A stretch of DNA of 64,000 nucleotides from Roseicyclus persicicus (GTDB lineage: Bacteria; Pseudomonadota; Alphaproteobacteria; Rhodobacterales; Rhodobacteraceae), in contig NZ_JAAZQQ010000001.1 of assembly GCF_012395815.1 (NCBI RefSeq), positions 496,001 to 560,000 of the forward strand. The letters run 5' to 3'. The position numbers were made by a program, and so were the translations under genes. Position 1 is the stretch's first letter; each line of letters opens with the position of its first letter. Under the pieces are notes generated by a model, which was not told the DNA's origin, did no database searches, and saw only the letters and a list, made by a program, of their open reading frames with translations. Positions 40,672 to 50,209 of this stretch are shown in pieces.

Positions 40672-41207
40672 GGCGCGGGCACCGTCCAGGTGCTTTGCAC
40701 CAGCCCCGAGGGGAAGCTGCGCGTCGCCTCGTGCCGGAGCGCGATGTCGGGGCCGGTTCCGCCGAACAGGGGCCGCCCCGCCCCGATCAGCACCGGCAGG
40801 GTGGAGATGGTCATCCGCCGGATCAGCCCCGCGCCGAGGAAGGACCGGATCAGCGCCCCGCCGTCGACATAGGCGCGCCGCCAGCCTTCTGCCCCGAGGC
40901 GGGCCATCAGCGCCGCGGGCGGGTCGGCCAGGACGCGGACATGGGGGCGCAGCGCCGGGGGCAGGTCGGCCTCAGCCATCGACCGGCTGAGGACGACGAC
41001 AGGCAGGGCGTAGGGCCAGGGGTCGAAGCCCGCCACGGCGCGGAAGGTGCCGCTGCCCATGACGACCCCGTCCATGTCCGCGAGAAAGGCGTCGTAGCCG
41101 TGATCCTCGCCGCCGAAATCCCGCCCGGTCAGCCAGTCGAGCGCGTGGTCGGGCCGGGCGATGAAGCCGTCGAGGCTGGTGGCGATGAAGACATGGCCTT
41201 CGGTCAT
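40668..41207 (-). CDS. RibD C-terminal/dihydrofolate reductase-like protein
   Basis: 179-residue protein of the RibD_C/DHFR-like family: EGHVFIATSLDGFIARPDHA (about 3-22), GRDFGGEDHGYDAFLADMDGVVMGSGTF (split over about 27-55), and GALIRSFLGAGLIRRMTISTLPVLIG in the second half. Members are NADPH-dependent reductases of mostly unknown substrates (not folate synthesis here). Co-transcribed with the TetR gene. A near-perfect -10 (TATAAT) lies 20 nt before the ATG. Confidence 0.87.
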   Translation of the reverse strand: MTEGHVFIATSLDGFIARPDHALDWLTGRDFGGEDHGYDAFLADMDGVVMGSGTFRAVAGFDPWPYALPVVVLSRSMAEADLPPALRPHVRVLADPPAALMARLGAEGWRRAYVDGGALIRSFLGAGLIRRMTISTLPVLIGAGRPLFGGTGPDIALRHEATRSFPSGLVQSTWTVPAP

Positions 41208-41228
41208 GGGGCGCCCCTATCGCTGGAA

Positions 41229-41243
41229 TTATACACCGTATAA
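41229..41243 (-). promoter_or_regulatory. TetR-type operator overlapping -10 box
   Basis: TTATAC-ACC-GTATAA dyad. Read on the minus strand TATAAT falls at 41233-41228, 20 nt before the start of the RibD-like gene; the -35 (TTCGCG) is weak. Binding of the cognate TetR would block the promoter. Confidence 0.6.
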
Positions 41244-41250
41244 ATCAGGG

Positions 41251-41288
41251 CGCGAAAAAGGGCAACGGCCGTGCGCGCGTTGCCCTTT
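41251..41288 (-). terminator. thrS Rho-independent terminator
   Basis: 11-bp stem (41257-41267 with 41278-41288, AAAGGGCAACG), 10-nt loop, then TTTTTCGCG on the minus strand; 15 nt after the thrS stop at 41304. Confidence 0.85.
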
Positions 41289-41303
41289 CCCGTGGTTTGT
41301 CGC

Positions 41304-43262
41304 TCAGCGCAGGTCGGGCGGCACCGCGTCGGCTGCAAGCTCCGCCACCACCTCGGCCAGCGGCGCGACGCGGGTCTGGGTCTCGCCGAGGCGGCGCAGG
41401 GTGACCGTGCCGTCCTCGACCTCCTTGCGGCCGACGGCGAGGATGACGGGCACCTTGCCCACGGAGTGTTCGCGGATCTTGTAGTTGATCTTTTCGTTGC
41501 GGATGTCGGCCTCGGCGCGCACGCCGGCGGCCTGAAGCGCGGCCACCGCCTCCTGCACGAAGCCGTCGGCCTCGGACACGATGGAGGCGACGACGACCTG
41601 CCGGGGGGCGAGCCAGAACGGCAGCTTGCCCGCGTGTTCCTCAATCAGGATGCCGATGAAGCGCTCGAAGGAGCCGAGGCAGGCGCGGTGCAGCATAACC
41701 GGGCGGTGCTTCTCGCCGTCGGGGCCGATGTAGGAGGCGTCCAGCCGCTCGGGCAGGACGAAATCCACCTGGTGGGTGCCGCACTGCCATTTCCGGCCGA
41801 TGGCGTCGGTCAGGGTGAACTCGAGCTTGGGCCCGTAGAAGGCGCCTTCGCCGGGGTTCACCTTGGGCTCGATCCCCGCCGCGCGGGTGGCCGACAGGAG
41901 TGCCGCCTCGGCCTTGTCCCACACCTCGTCACTGCCGGCGCGCACGTCGGGGCGGGTCGAGAACAGCACCTCGAACTCGGGGAAGCCGAGGTCGCGGTAG
42001 ATGTTGGACAGGAAGTCGATGAAGCGCGCGGTCTCGGCCTCGATCTGCGCCTCGGTGCAGAAGATGTGGGCGTCGTCCTGGGTGAAGCCGCGCACCCGCA
42101 TGATACCGTGCAGCGCGCCCGAGGGCTCGTAGCGGTTGCAGGAGCCGAACTCGGCCATCCGCAGCGGCAGGTCGCGGTAGGATTTCAGGCCCACGTTGAA
42201 GATCTGCACGTGGCAGGGGCAATTCATCGGCTTGAGCGCGTTGATCGCCTTTTCGCGGGCGTGTTCCTCGTCGACTTCCACGAGGAACATGTTGTCCTGG
42301 TATTTCTCCCAGTGGCCCGAGGCCTCCCACAGCTTGCGGTCGACGACCTGGGGGGTGTTCACCTCGACGTAGCCGCCGCGCTTCTGCTGGCGGCGCATGT
42401 AGTCCTGCAGCGTGGTGTAGACGGTCCAGCCGTTGGGGTGCCAGAACACCTGGCCGCGGGCCTCCTCCTGCATGTGGAACAGGTCCATCTCGCGGCCGAG
42501 GCGGCGGTGGTCGCGCTTCTCCGCCTCCTCGAGGAAGGTCAGGTACGCCTTGAGCTGGTCGCGGTTCTGGAAGGCGACGCCGTAGATGCGCTGGAGCATG
42601 GGGCGGCTGGAATCGCCGCGCCAGTAGGCGCCAGCCACCTTCATCAGCTTGAAGGCGTCGGCGGGCAGCTGGCCGGTGTGCTGGAGATGCGGGCCGCGGC
42701 AGAGGTCCTGCCAGTGGCCGTGCCAGTACATGCGGATCGGCTGGCCCTCGGGGATCGCCTGCACCAGTTCGACCTTGTAGGGCTCGTTGTTTGCCTCGTA
42801 GTAGCGGATCGCGCGGTCGCGGTCCCAGATCTCGGTGGTGACCGGGTCGCGGCGGTTGATGATCTCGCGCATCTTGGCCTCGATCTGGCCGAGATCCTCG
42901 GGGGTGAAGGGCTCGGCGCGGTCGAAGTCGTAGTACCAGCCGTTCTCGATCACGGGGCCGATGGTGACCTTCACCTCGGGCCAGATCTCCTGCACCGCGC
43001 GGGCCATGACATGGGCGAGGTCGTGGCGGATCAGCTCCAGAGCCTGCGGCTCGTCCTTCATGGTGTGGAGCGCCAGCGTCGCGTCGGACGGGATCGGCCA
43101 CTGCAGGTCCCAGTGCTTGCCGTCGACGGTGGCGCTGATGGCCTTCTTCGCCAGCGAGGGCGAGATGTCGGCGGCGACCTCGGCGGGGGTGACGCCGGCG
43201 GGGTAGCTGCGGCGCGCGCCATCGGGAAGGGTCAGGGAAATCTGGGACTGGCCGTCAGGCAT
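41304..43262 (-). CDS. thrS: Threonyl-tRNA synthetase
   Basis: Class II synthetase of 652 residues with the full ThrRS layout: TGS domain (about 6-68), editing domain with [11 protein letters not shown] (about 78-88) and HLQHTG, catalytic core with [12 protein letters not shown] (zinc-ligand Cys), [21 protein letters not shown] and [19 protein letters not shown], and the C-terminal anticodon domain (about 545-650). The start at 43262 ([10 protein letters not shown]) is chosen since the extra upstream codons contain no TGS-like sequence. A terminator follows the stop. thrS leader control was not seen. Confidence 0.97.
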   Translation of the reverse strand: MPDGQSQISLTLPDGARRSYPAGVTPAEVAADISPSLAKKAISATVDGKHWDLQWPIPSDATLALHTMKDEPQALELIRHDLAHVMARAVQEIWPEVKVTIGPVIENGWYYDFDRAEPFTPEDLGQIEAKMREIINRRDPVTTEIWDRDRAIRYYEANNEPYKVELVQAIPEGQPIRMYWHGHWQDLCRGPHLQHTGQLPADAFKLMKVAGAYWRGDSSRPMLQRIYGVAFQNRDQLKAYLTFLEEAEKRDHRRLGREMDLFHMQEEARGQVFWHPNGWTVYTTLQDYMRRQQKRGGYVEVNTPQVVDRKLWEASGHWEKYQDNMFLVEVDEEHAREKAINALKPMNCPCHVQIFNVGLKSYRDLPLRMAEFGSCNRYEPSGALHGIMRVRGFTQDDAHIFCTEAQIEAETARFIDFLSNIYRDLGFPEFEVLFSTRPDVRAGSDEVWDKAEAALLSATRAAGIEPKVNPGEGAFYGPKLEFTLTDAIGRKWQCGTHQVDFVLPERLDASYIGPDGEKHRPVMLHRACLGSFERFIGILIEEHAGKLPFWLAPRQVVVASIVSEADGFVQEAVAALQAAGVRAEADIRNEKINYKIREHSVGKVPVILAVGRKEVEDGTVTLRRLGETQTRVAPLAEVVAELAADAVPPDLR

Positions 43263-43373
43263 GGCCTCGTGCTCCTCGTCGGTCTGGCGCCCACGGAACG
43301 CCCGGTTGCGGGTTTGTCGTGCTGCGCTATCTGACCGGCGCACCCGGCGAAGTCAATCTCAGGGGGGCCGGCG

Positions 43374-44657
43374 ATGCCCGACAGCTTCGAGGAAACCGCC
43401 TTCGAGGCGCTGTTCGACACCGAGACGGCGGGCGACCTGCCCGATGCGCAGGCCGCGGCCGAGCCGCGGAACGCCCTGCGCGCCGCGGCCAGCCTGACGC
43501 TGACCAAGCTGGCCGACGGGCTGATCGACCCCAAGCTGGTGCTGTCCTGGCTGCTGACGGCGCTGGGCGCGCCGGCGCTGTTCGTGGGCCTTCTGGTGCC
43601 GATCCGCGAGGCCGGCGCGCTGTTGCCGCAGCTGGCCATCGCCGACCGGGTGCATGCCATGGCGCGGCGCAAATGGGTCTGGGTCGCGGGCAGCGCGGGG
43701 CAGGGCGTGGCGGCGGCGGGCATCGCGCTGGCGGCGCTGGCGCTGTCGGGGGCAGCGGCGGGGCTGGCGGTGTGCCTGTGCCTCGCGGCGCTGGCGGTGT
43801 CGCGCAGCCTGTGTTCGGTCAGCTTCAAGGACGTGCTGGGCAAGACCGTCGCCACCAGCCGCCGCGGCACGGTGACGGGGCTGGCCGGGTCGGTCGCCTC
43901 GGCGGGGGTGGTGGGGTTCGCGGTGCTGCTGATGACCGGATGGAGCGACCGCTACGTCCTGGTCGTGGCGGCGCTGGTGCTGGCGGCGGGGCTGTGGCTG
44001 GCCGGGGCGGCCCTGTTCGCGGGGCTGGCCGAGACCGCCTCGGAGCCCGGGGCGCCGGGTGGATCGCCGCTCCGCCACCTGGCGTTGTTGCGCGACGACC
44101 CGCAGCTGGCGCGCTTCGTGGCGGTGCGGGGGCTGTTGACGGGCACGGCGCTGGCGCCGCCCTTCCTGGTGCTGATGGCCAGCGGCGTGGCGGGGGCGGC
44201 CTTTGGCCAGCTGGGGGCGCTGCTGCTGGCCTCGGCGGCGGCGGCGACGCTGTCGTCCTATGTCTGGGGGCGGCTGTCGGACCGGTCCAGCCGCACGGTG
44301 CTGATCGCGGCGGGGGGCGTCGGGGCGCTGGCGCTGGCGGCGGCGGCGGGGCTGTCGGCGGCGGGGCTGTTCGACCGGGCCCTTGCCGTGGCGGCCTGCC
44401 TGTTCCCGCTGATGATCGCCTACCACGGCGTGCGCTCGGGGCGGTCGACCTACCTGGTCGACATGGCCCCGCCCGAGGCCCGCGCCGCCTATGCGGCGGT
44501 GTCGAACACGGTGATCGGCGGGATCCTGCTGGCCTCGGGCGGCTTCGGGGTGCTGGCGTCGCTGGCCGGTCCGGCCTTGCCGGTCTGGCTGTTCGCGGGG
44601 ATGTGCGCGCTGGCCAGCCTCGTCGCGCTGGGGCTGGACGAGGTCGAGGGCGCCTGA
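43374..44657 (+). CDS. MFS transporter, 427 aa
   Basis: Inner-membrane protein with a 35-residue acidic cytosolic N-terminus and 12 predicted helices. Signature parts are LGAPALFVGLLVPIREAGAL (about 63-82), the Arg-rich loop (VHAMARRKWVW), VSRSLCSVSFKDVLGKT, and the motif-A-like WGRLSDRSSRTVLIAAGG. The family is not one whose substrate I can name. Start ATG 43374 follows CAGGGGGG. Its last codons are 81 nt before the first hydrolase gene. Confidence 0.83.
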   Translation: MPDSFEETAFEALFDTETAGDLPDAQAAAEPRNALRAAASLTLTKLADGLIDPKLVLSWLLTALGAPALFVGLLVPIREAGALLPQLAIADRVHAMARRKWVWVAGSAGQGVAAAGIALAALALSGAAAGLAVCLCLAALAVSRSLCSVSFKDVLGKTVATSRRGTVTGLAGSVASAGVVGFAVLLMTGWSDRYVLVVAALVLAAGLWLAGAALFAGLAETASEPGAPGGSPLRHLALLRDDPQLARFVAVRGLLTGTALAPPFLVLMASGVAGAAFGQLGALLLASAAAATLSSYVWGRLSDRSSRTVLIAAGGVGALALAAAAGLSAAGLFDRALAVAACLFPLMIAYHGVRSGRSTYLVDMAPPEARAAYAAVSNTVIGGILLASGGFGVLASLAGPALPVWLFAGMCALASLVALGLDEVEGA

Positions 44658-44737
44658 CGCCGCGCCGGGGATTGCCCCCCGTGCGGGCTTGGCGCAGGTT
44701 GCGCCTGCGCTGACCACGACCCCGGACGGAGACCGCC

Positions 44738-45487
44738 ATGGCCGAGCCCCAGTTCCTCGACACGCCGCAGGGCCGCCGCCTCGCGTGGCACCGGTTCTCG
44801 GGGCGGGAGCCGGGGGTGGTGTTCCTCGGCGGGCTCAGGTCGGACATGACGGGCACCAAGGCGATGCACCTGGAGGACTGGGCGCGGCGGACCGGCCGGG
44901 CGTTTCTGCGGTTCGACTATTCGGGCCACGGGGCGAGCGGCGGCAGCTTCACGGACGGCTGCATCGGCGACTGGGCCGAGGACGCCGCGGCCGCCATCGC
45001 CGCGCTGACCGAGGGGCCGCAGGTGCTGGTCGGCTCGTCGATGGGCGGCTGGATCAGCCTGCTCCTTGCCCGGTCCATGCCCGGGCGCGTCGCGGGCCTC
45101 GTGACCATCGCCGCGGCGCCGGATTTCACCGAGGACGGGATGTGGGCCGAGTGGTCGGACGACCAGCGCAGGGCCTGCATGGAGGAGGGGCAGGTCGCGC
45201 TGCCGTCCGAGTACGGCGAGGACATGATCATCACCCGCCGCATGATCGAGGACGGGCGCGACCACCTGGTGCTGCGCACGCCGCTGGCCCTGCCGGTGCC
45301 GGTGCGGATGCTGCAGGGCACCGCCGACCCCGACGTGCCGATGGCGGTGGCGCTGCGGCTGTTGGATCACCTCGAGGGGCCCGACATCCGGCTGGAACTG
45401 GTGAAGGGGGCCGACCACCGGTTTTCGGACCCGGCCTGCCTGGAGACCATTCCCCGTGCCGTCGAGGAGGTGCTGGCCCGTGCGTAA
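44738..45487 (+). CDS. Alpha/beta hydrolase
   Basis: 249-residue soluble hydrolase. The nucleophile elbow is GSSMGG (about 102-107, Ser at 104), the catalytic His region is VKGADHRFSDP (about 225-235), and the oxyanion element is FLGGLRSD (about 29-36). This resembles the ABHD10-type/carboxylesterase group; substrate unknown. ACGGAGA precedes the ATG. The next hydrolase gene overlaps its end by 8 nt. Confidence 0.87.
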   Translation: MAEPQFLDTPQGRRLAWHRFSGREPGVVFLGGLRSDMTGTKAMHLEDWARRTGRAFLRFDYSGHGASGGSFTDGCIGDWAEDAAAAIAALTEGPQVLVGSSMGGWISLLLARSMPGRVAGLVTIAAAPDFTEDGMWAEWSDDQRRACMEEGQVALPSEYGEDMIITRRMIEDGRDHLVLRTPLALPVPVRMLQGTADPDVPMAVALRLLDHLEGPDIRLELVKGADHRFSDPACLETIPRAVEEVLARA

Positions 45488-46451
45488 CCTGACGCGGATC
45501 CTGCTGGTCCTGGTGATCCTCGGGGGGCTGATGGCGGGCCTCGGCCCGCGCGAGCCCGCGGTGCGGACCCCGGGCGCGGCGCCGGGACAGACCGCCGACC
45601 CCGCGGTTCTTGCCGCGCGCGAGGCGGCCCTTCCCGACATCGTGCCGGGCGCCGAGGCGCGGGTGGTCTGGGCGGGCGAGGCGGGCGCGGTGACGCCCTG
45701 GTCGGTGCTGTACCTGCACGGCTTCTCGGCCAGTTCCGAGGAAATCCGCCCCGTGCCCGACCGCGTGGCCGCGGCGCTGGGCGCCAACCTGGTCTTTGCC
45801 CGCCTGCCCGGCCATGGCCGCAGCGCGGAGGCGATGGCCGAGGCGACGGCGGGCGACTGGCTGGACGACACCGACCTGATGCTGGACGTGGCCCGCGCGG
45901 TGGGCGAGCGCGTGCTGGTGATCGGCACCTCGACCGGCGGCACGCTGGCCGCCTGGGCCGCGACCGAGCCCGACATGGCCGACCGGATCGCGGGCGTCGT
46001 GCTGGTGTCGCCGAACTTCGCCGTGGCCGACCCGGCGGGGGTCCTGCTGGAATGGCCCTTCGCCGCGGTCTTCGTGCCCTGGATCGTCGGGCCCGAGCGC
46101 GGCTTCGAGCCGCTGAACGAGGCGCAGGCGACCTACTGGACGGAACGCTACCCCAGCATCGCCACGGTGCGGCTGGGCGCGCTCTTGCGCGAGCTGCGGG
46201 GGCGCGACCTTGGCACGGCGGGGATGCCGGTGCTGGTCCTGTTCTCGGAGGCCGACAGCGTGGTGTCGGTGGCCGCGACCCGGGCCGCCGCGGCGCGCTG
46301 GGGCGGGCCGGTCACGCTGGCGCCGCAGGTCCTGCCCGGGACCGGCGTCGACCCCTCGGCCCATGTCATCGCCGGCGACATCGTGAGCCCCGCGATGACC
46401 GGGCCGGTGACCGACGCGATCCTGGGCTGGGTGGCGGAACTGCCGCGCTGA
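45480..46451 (+). CDS. Membrane-anchored alpha/beta hydrolase
   Basis: 323-residue protein with a single N-terminal helix (about 5-22) that should tether it to the inner membrane or serve as signal peptide. The hydrolase domain has [17 protein letters not shown] (about 79-95) and the nucleophile elbow GTSTGGT (Ser at about 146), with DPSAHV near the C-terminus for the His. I take the GTG at 45480 since GAGGAGG lies before it; a GTG at 45456 would lengthen it by 8 residues. It overlaps the upstream hydrolase gene, so the two are coupled. Esterase or monoglyceride lipase-like activity is inferred. Confidence 0.83.
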   Translation: MRNLTRILLVLVILGGLMAGLGPREPAVRTPGAAPGQTADPAVLAAREAALPDIVPGAEARVVWAGEAGAVTPWSVLYLHGFSASSEEIRPVPDRVAAALGANLVFARLPGHGRSAEAMAEATAGDWLDDTDLMLDVARAVGERVLVIGTSTGGTLAAWAATEPDMADRIAGVVLVSPNFAVADPAGVLLEWPFAAVFVPWIVGPERGFEPLNEAQATYWTERYPSIATVRLGALLRELRGRDLGTAGMPVLVLFSEADSVVSVAATRAAAARWGGPVTLAPQVLPGTGVDPSAHVIAGDIVSPAMTGPVTDAILGWVAELPR

Positions 46452-46456
46452 GCGGG

Positions 46457-46474
46457 TTTGCAAACGTATGCAAA
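46457..46474. promoter_or_regulatory. LacI-type palindrome TTTGCAAACGTATGCAAA
   Basis: 16 of 18 positions symmetric around a central CG, the usual form of LacI-family operators; 7 nt upstream of the -35 of the following promoter. Confidence 0.55.
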
Positions 46475-46480
46475 TTCCGC

Positions 46481-46508
46481 TTGCGAAGGCCGTTGGCCCT
46501 TGTATCCT
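46481..46508 (+). promoter_or_regulatory. Candidate promoter of the HisD-family gene
   Basis: TTGCGA (46481-46486), 16-nt spacer, TATCCT (46503-46508), 28 nt before the ATG at 46537. Confidence 0.5.
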
Positions 46509-46536
46509 TGAGCGGGTCACAGCGGGAGGAGCAGCC

Positions 46537-47862
46537 ATGGCGGAGTATCTGAAACGCGGCAAGCCGGCCGAGGCGCGGGCGGAGGACGACGCCAAGGTGC
46601 GCGCCACCGTGGAGGGCATCCTGGCCGATGTCACGGCGCGCGGCGACGCGGCGGTGCGCGAGCTGTCGGCCAAGTTCGACGGCTACGCGCCGGCCGCCTT
46701 TCGCCTGACGCCGTCCGAGATCGAGGCGGCGATGCAGAAGGTGACGGCCCGCGAGATGGCCGACATCCGCTTTGCCCAGGCCCAGATCCGGCGCTTTGCC
46801 GAGGCGCAGAAGGCGTCGATGCGCGACATCGAGGTCGAGACGCTGCCGGGCGTGATCCTCGGCCACCGCAACATCCCGGTGAATTCCGTGGGCTGCTACG
46901 TGCCGGGCGGCAAGTTCCCGATGGTCGCTTCGGCGCACATGTCGGTGCTGACGGCCAAGGTGGCGGGGGTGAAGCGAATCGTGGCGAGCGCGCCGCCGGT
47001 CAAGGGCGCGCCGCACCCGGCCATCGTGGCGGCGATGCACGAGGGCGGCGCGGACGAGATCCTGGTGCTGGGCGGCGTGCAGGCGGTGGCGGCGATGGCG
47101 CTGGGCACCGAGACCATCGCGCCGGTCGACATGCTGGTCGGCCCCGGCAACGCCTTCGTGGCCGAGGCCAAGCGCCAGCTGTTCGGGCGCGTCGGGATCG
47201 ACCTGTTCGCCGGGCCGACCGAGACCATGGTGATCGCCGACGACACGGTCGACGCCGAGATGGTGGCGACCGACCTGCTGGGGCAGGCCGAACACGGCTA
47301 CAACTCGCCCGCCTGCCTGATCACCAATTCCCGCAAGCTGGCCGAGGCGGTGCTTGCCGAGGTCGATCGGCTGCTGGCGATCCTGCCCACGGCCGAGACC
47401 GCGGCGGTCAGCTGGCGCGACTACGGCGACGTGATCCTGTGCGCCGACCACGACGAGATGCTGCGCGTGTCCGAGGAGATGGCCTACGAGCACGTGCAGG
47501 TGATGACGGACCGGGACGACTGGTACCTTGAGCACATGACGAACTACGGGGCGCTGTTCCTCGGGCCGCGGACCAACGTGGCGAACGGCGACAAGGTGAT
47601 CGGGACGAACCACACCCTGCCGACCAAGCGGGCGGGGCGGTACACCGGCGGGCTCTGGGTTGGCAAGTTCATCAAGACGCATTCCTACCAGCGGGTGCTG
47701 ACCGACGAGGCGGCGACGCTGGTCGGCGAATACGGCTCGCGGCTGTGCATGTTGGAGGGCTTCGTCGGGCATGCGGAGCAGTGCAACGTGCGGGTGCGGC
47801 GGTATGGCGGGATCAACGTGCCCTATGGCGAGGGCGCGCCCTACCGGGAGGCGGCGGAGTGA
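46537..47862 (+). CDS. HisD-family dehydrogenase, HpsN-like (sulfopropanediol/polyol type)
   Basis: 441-residue NAD-dependent dehydrogenase of the histidinol dehydrogenase family. It shows [19 protein letters not shown] (about 123-141), [42 protein letters not shown] (zinc-site Gln/His) and YEHVQVMTD (catalytic Glu-His). The SGD/polyol-type variants with KFPMVASA and the C-terminal [13 protein letters not shown] resemble HpsN and related non-biosynthetic HisD paralogues rather than HisD proper. No his genes are near; an SDR gene follows and a LacI-type palindrome precedes. Role: oxidation of an alcohol to an acid in catabolism (sulfopropanediol is one candidate). SD GGGAGGAG. Confidence 0.82.
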   Translation: MAEYLKRGKPAEARAEDDAKVRATVEGILADVTARGDAAVRELSAKFDGYAPAAFRLTPSEIEAAMQKVTAREMADIRFAQAQIRRFAEAQKASMRDIEVETLPGVILGHRNIPVNSVGCYVPGGKFPMVASAHMSVLTAKVAGVKRIVASAPPVKGAPHPAIVAAMHEGGADEILVLGGVQAVAAMALGTETIAPVDMLVGPGNAFVAEAKRQLFGRVGIDLFAGPTETMVIADDTVDAEMVATDLLGQAEHGYNSPACLITNSRKLAEAVLAEVDRLLAILPTAETAAVSWRDYGDVILCADHDEMLRVSEEMAYEHVQVMTDRDDWYLEHMTNYGALFLGPRTNVANGDKVIGTNHTLPTKRAGRYTGGLWVGKFIKTHSYQRVLTDEAATLVGEYGSRLCMLEGFVGHAEQCNVRVRRYGGINVPYGEGAPYREAAE

Positions 47863-47869
47863 GTTAGTG

Positions 47870-47902
47870 GGGGTGGGCGGGCCCGCCCGCCCACCCCTTT
47901 TT
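47870..47902 (+). terminator. Rho-independent terminator after the HisD-family gene
   Basis: 13-bp stem (47870-47882 with 47885-47897; GGGGTGGGCGGGC), then TTTTT. It lies 7 nt after the stop. Confidence 0.85.
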
Positions 47903-47950
47903 GGGGGCTTTGCCCCCTTGCCCCCCAGAGTATTTTGGGAAGCAAAGATG
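47903..47950. repeat. Dispersed intergenic element, copy 3
   Basis: GGGGGC-TTT-GCCCCC hairpin (47903-47917), then CCCCCCAGAG TATTTTGGG AAGCAAAGATG. Same orientation as copies 1 and 2 although the flanking genes here are on the plus strand. Confidence 0.75.
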
Positions 47951-48032
47951 GGGAATGCGGTGTGACGCACCGTGACACACAGGCTTGTCCACAAGGCTTC
48001 TTGTAGTTCTCCAACCTGACGGGAGGTCTCCC

Positions 48033-48788
48033 ATGCAGCTGCCCCGCACCCCCTCCTTCCGCCTCGACGGCCGCCGCGCGCTGGTGACGGGGGCGTCGCG
48101 CGGGATCGGCTTGGGCTGCGCGGTGGCGCTGGCCGAGGCGGGGGCCGAGGTGGTGATGGTCGCCCGCGGCGCGGCGCAGCTGGAGGCGGCGGTGGCGGCG
48201 ATGCGGGCCGCGGGGCTGACGGCCGAGGGTCACGCGCTCGACATCACTGATCGGGGCGCGGTGGCGGCGCTGCTCGACGCCGTGGGGCCGGTGGACATCC
48301 TGTGCAACTCGGCCGGCCTCGCGCGGCACGCGCCCGCGCTGGAGACGGCCGAGGCGGACTATGACGCGGTGATGGAGATCAACGTGAAGGCCGCCTATTT
48401 CCTGGCGACCGCGGTCGCGGCGCGGATGGGGCGGGGCGGCTCGATCCTTCAGGTGTCGAGCCAGATGGGCCATGTGGGCGGGATCGACCGGGCGGTCTAC
48501 TGCGCGTCGAAGCACGCGCTGGAGGGCATGACCAAGGCGATGGCGATCGAGTGGGGCAAGCGCGGCATCCGGGTCAACACGATCTGCCCGACCTTCGTGC
48601 GGACCGAGCTGACGGCGGCGACCTTTGCCGACCCGGCCAAGCGCGCCTGGATCGAGGGCAAGATCAAGCTGCCCCGCGTGGCCGAGGTGGAGGACCTGAT
48701 GGGCGCCGTCGTGTTCCTGGCGTCCGACGCGGGCGCCATGGTGACGGGCAGCGCCTTGATGGTCGACGGCGGCTGGACGGCGGGCTGA
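48033..48788 (+). CDS. Short-chain dehydrogenase/reductase
   Basis: 251-residue SDR. The cofactor loop TGASRGIG lies at about 19-26, NSAG near 91, catalytic Ser in SSQMGHVGG, YxxxK as YCASK (about 156-160), and a C-terminal VTGSALMVDGGW. The pattern is that of classical 3-oxoacyl reductase-type or polyol dehydrogenase SDRs, NAD(P)H preference not determined. It follows the HisD-family gene by 170 nt, so a two-step polyol or alcohol oxidation is likely. ATG 48033 after GGGAGG. Confidence 0.88.
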   Translation: MQLPRTPSFRLDGRRALVTGASRGIGLGCAVALAEAGAEVVMVARGAAQLEAAVAAMRAAGLTAEGHALDITDRGAVAALLDAVGPVDILCNSAGLARHAPALETAEADYDAVMEINVKAAYFLATAVAARMGRGGSILQVSSQMGHVGGIDRAVYCASKHALEGMTKAMAIEWGKRGIRVNTICPTFVRTELTAATFADPAKRAWIEGKIKLPRVAEVEDLMGAVVFLASDAGAMVTGSALMVDGGWTAG

Positions 48789-48797
48789 GGCGCGCGG

Positions 48798-50060
48798 TCA
48801 GCCGACCACGCGCACCGGCGATTTCGGCACGCTGCAGTTGGCGTCGATGAAGTCGAGCACCAGCGGCCGGATCTTGTCGCGCCAGCTCTTGCCGGCGAAG
48901 ATGCCGTAGTGGCCGGCGTTCGGCTCCAGGTAGCTCGCCTTCTTGTGGTCGGGCAGGCCGGTGCAGAGGTCGAGCGCCGCGACGCACTGGCCGGGGGCCG
49001 AGATGTCGTCCTTGCCGCCCTCGACGGTCTTGACCGCCACGGTGGTGATCTTGCCGATGTCCACCTTCTTGCCGTTCACGGTGAAGCGGTTCTGCGCCAC
49101 CTCGAGGCCCTTGAAGATGCGCTCGACGGTCGAGAGGTAGAACTCGGCCGTCATGTCCATCACGGCGAGGTATTCGTCGTAGAACTTGTTGTGCTTGTCG
49201 TGGTCCGAGGCCTGGCCCTTGGCGACGCGCAGGATCTGGTTCGAGAAGGCGGTCGCATGCTTTTCCGCGTTCATCGCCATGAAGGAGGTCAGCTGCTGCA
49301 GGCCCGGGTAGACCATGCGGCCGGCGCCCGCGTATTTGAAGCCGACGCGCTGGACGACGAATTTCTCGAGCTGGCCCATGGTGACGCGGCGGCCGAAGTC
49401 GGTGACGTCGGTCGCGGCGGCGTCGGGGTTGATCGGGCCGCCGATCAGCGTGAGGGTGCGGGGCTGTGCCGCGGGGTCTTCCTCGGCGAGGTAGGCGGTG
49501 GCGGCCAGCGCCAGCGGCGCGGGCTGGCAGACGGCGATGACATGGGTGTCGGGCCCCATGACGCGCAGGAAGTCGACGAGGTAGAGGGTGTAGTCCTCGA
49601 CGTCGAACTTGCCGGCCGAGACCGGGATGTCACGGGCGTTGTGCCAGTCCGTCACATAGACGTCGCAGTCGGGCAGCAGACTGAGCACCGTGGAGCGGAG
49701 GAGAGTCGCGTAATGCCCCGACATCGGCGCGACGAGCAGCACCTTGCGCCCGGTCGGCGCGCGGCCCTGCACCTTGAAGCGGATCAGGTCGCCGAAGGGG
49801 CGGGGGACGACGCGTTCGACGCTGACGCTGTGGTCGCGGCCGTCGTCGGCGGGAATCGAGTAGATGCCCCAGTCGGGCTTGGTGACCATGCGGGCGAAGC
49901 TGCGCTCGGTCACTTCGCCCCAGGCGGCGGTAAGCTTGATCATCGGGTTCGCGTAGAGCCCGAGCTGCGGGTAGGAACACATCGCGCGGGCCGTGGATCC
50001 GAACCACTGGTTCGTCACGCGCAAGGATTCCATGAAATCATAGGTGAGCATGTAGCGCAT
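48798..50060 (-). CDS. phaZ: Intracellular PHA depolymerase
   Basis: 420-residue intracellular polyhydroxyalkanoate depolymerase that mobilises storage granules. The family-type nucleophile is Cys in VIAVCQPAPLAL (about 170-181); YVTDWHNARDIPVSAGKFD (about 132-150) and a C-terminal SYLEPNAGHYGIFAGKSW with the catalytic His are also typical. The start ATG 50060 (MRYMLTYD) fits homologues and has GGAG before it. It is divergent from phaC, the common alphaproteobacterial layout, and converges with the SDR gene (9 nt gap). Confidence 0.94.
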   Translation of the reverse strand: MRYMLTYDFMESLRVTNQWFGSTARAMCSYPQLGLYANPMIKLTAAWGEVTERSFARMVTKPDWGIYSIPADDGRDHSVSVERVVPRPFGDLIRFKVQGRAPTGRKVLLVAPMSGHYATLLRSTVLSLLPDCDVYVTDWHNARDIPVSAGKFDVEDYTLYLVDFLRVMGPDTHVIAVCQPAPLALAATAYLAEEDPAAQPRTLTLIGGPINPDAAATDVTDFGRRVTMGQLEKFVVQRVGFKYAGAGRMVYPGLQQLTSFMAMNAEKHATAFSNQILRVAKGQASDHDKHNKFYDEYLAVMDMTAEFYLSTVERIFKGLEVAQNRFTVNGKKVDIGKITTVAVKTVEGGKDDISAPGQCVAALDLCTGLPDHKKASYLEPNAGHYGIFAGKSWRDKIRPLVLDFIDANCSVPKSPVRVVG

Positions 50061-50209
50061 CGACGTCTCCTGCCTGAGCACCGGGGGGGTTGGCACGCCC
50101 CCGGATCAAATCGTCGCTTTGCCCCCTCACCGTGGCGCAGCTAGGCTTCTAGGTGAACCAAACACGGGGTAAAATCAAGGTGGCACAGGATGACGCACAG
50201 GAGCACGCG

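Noticed and set aside
46457-46474. PccR site because it contains TTTGCAAA
   Set aside because: The sequence is an 18-bp palindrome with central CG, a LacI-type form, rather than direct TTTGCAAA copies 4 nt apart.
46537-47862. Biosynthetic histidinol dehydrogenase
   Set aside because: No his genes nearby, an SDR follows, and the sequence form is closer to catabolic HisD paralogues.
50153-50209. GTG at 50153 as phaC start
   Set aside because: ATG 50210 has a better Shine-Dalgarno at proper distance; the earlier codons are not typical of PhaC, although they cannot be excluded.
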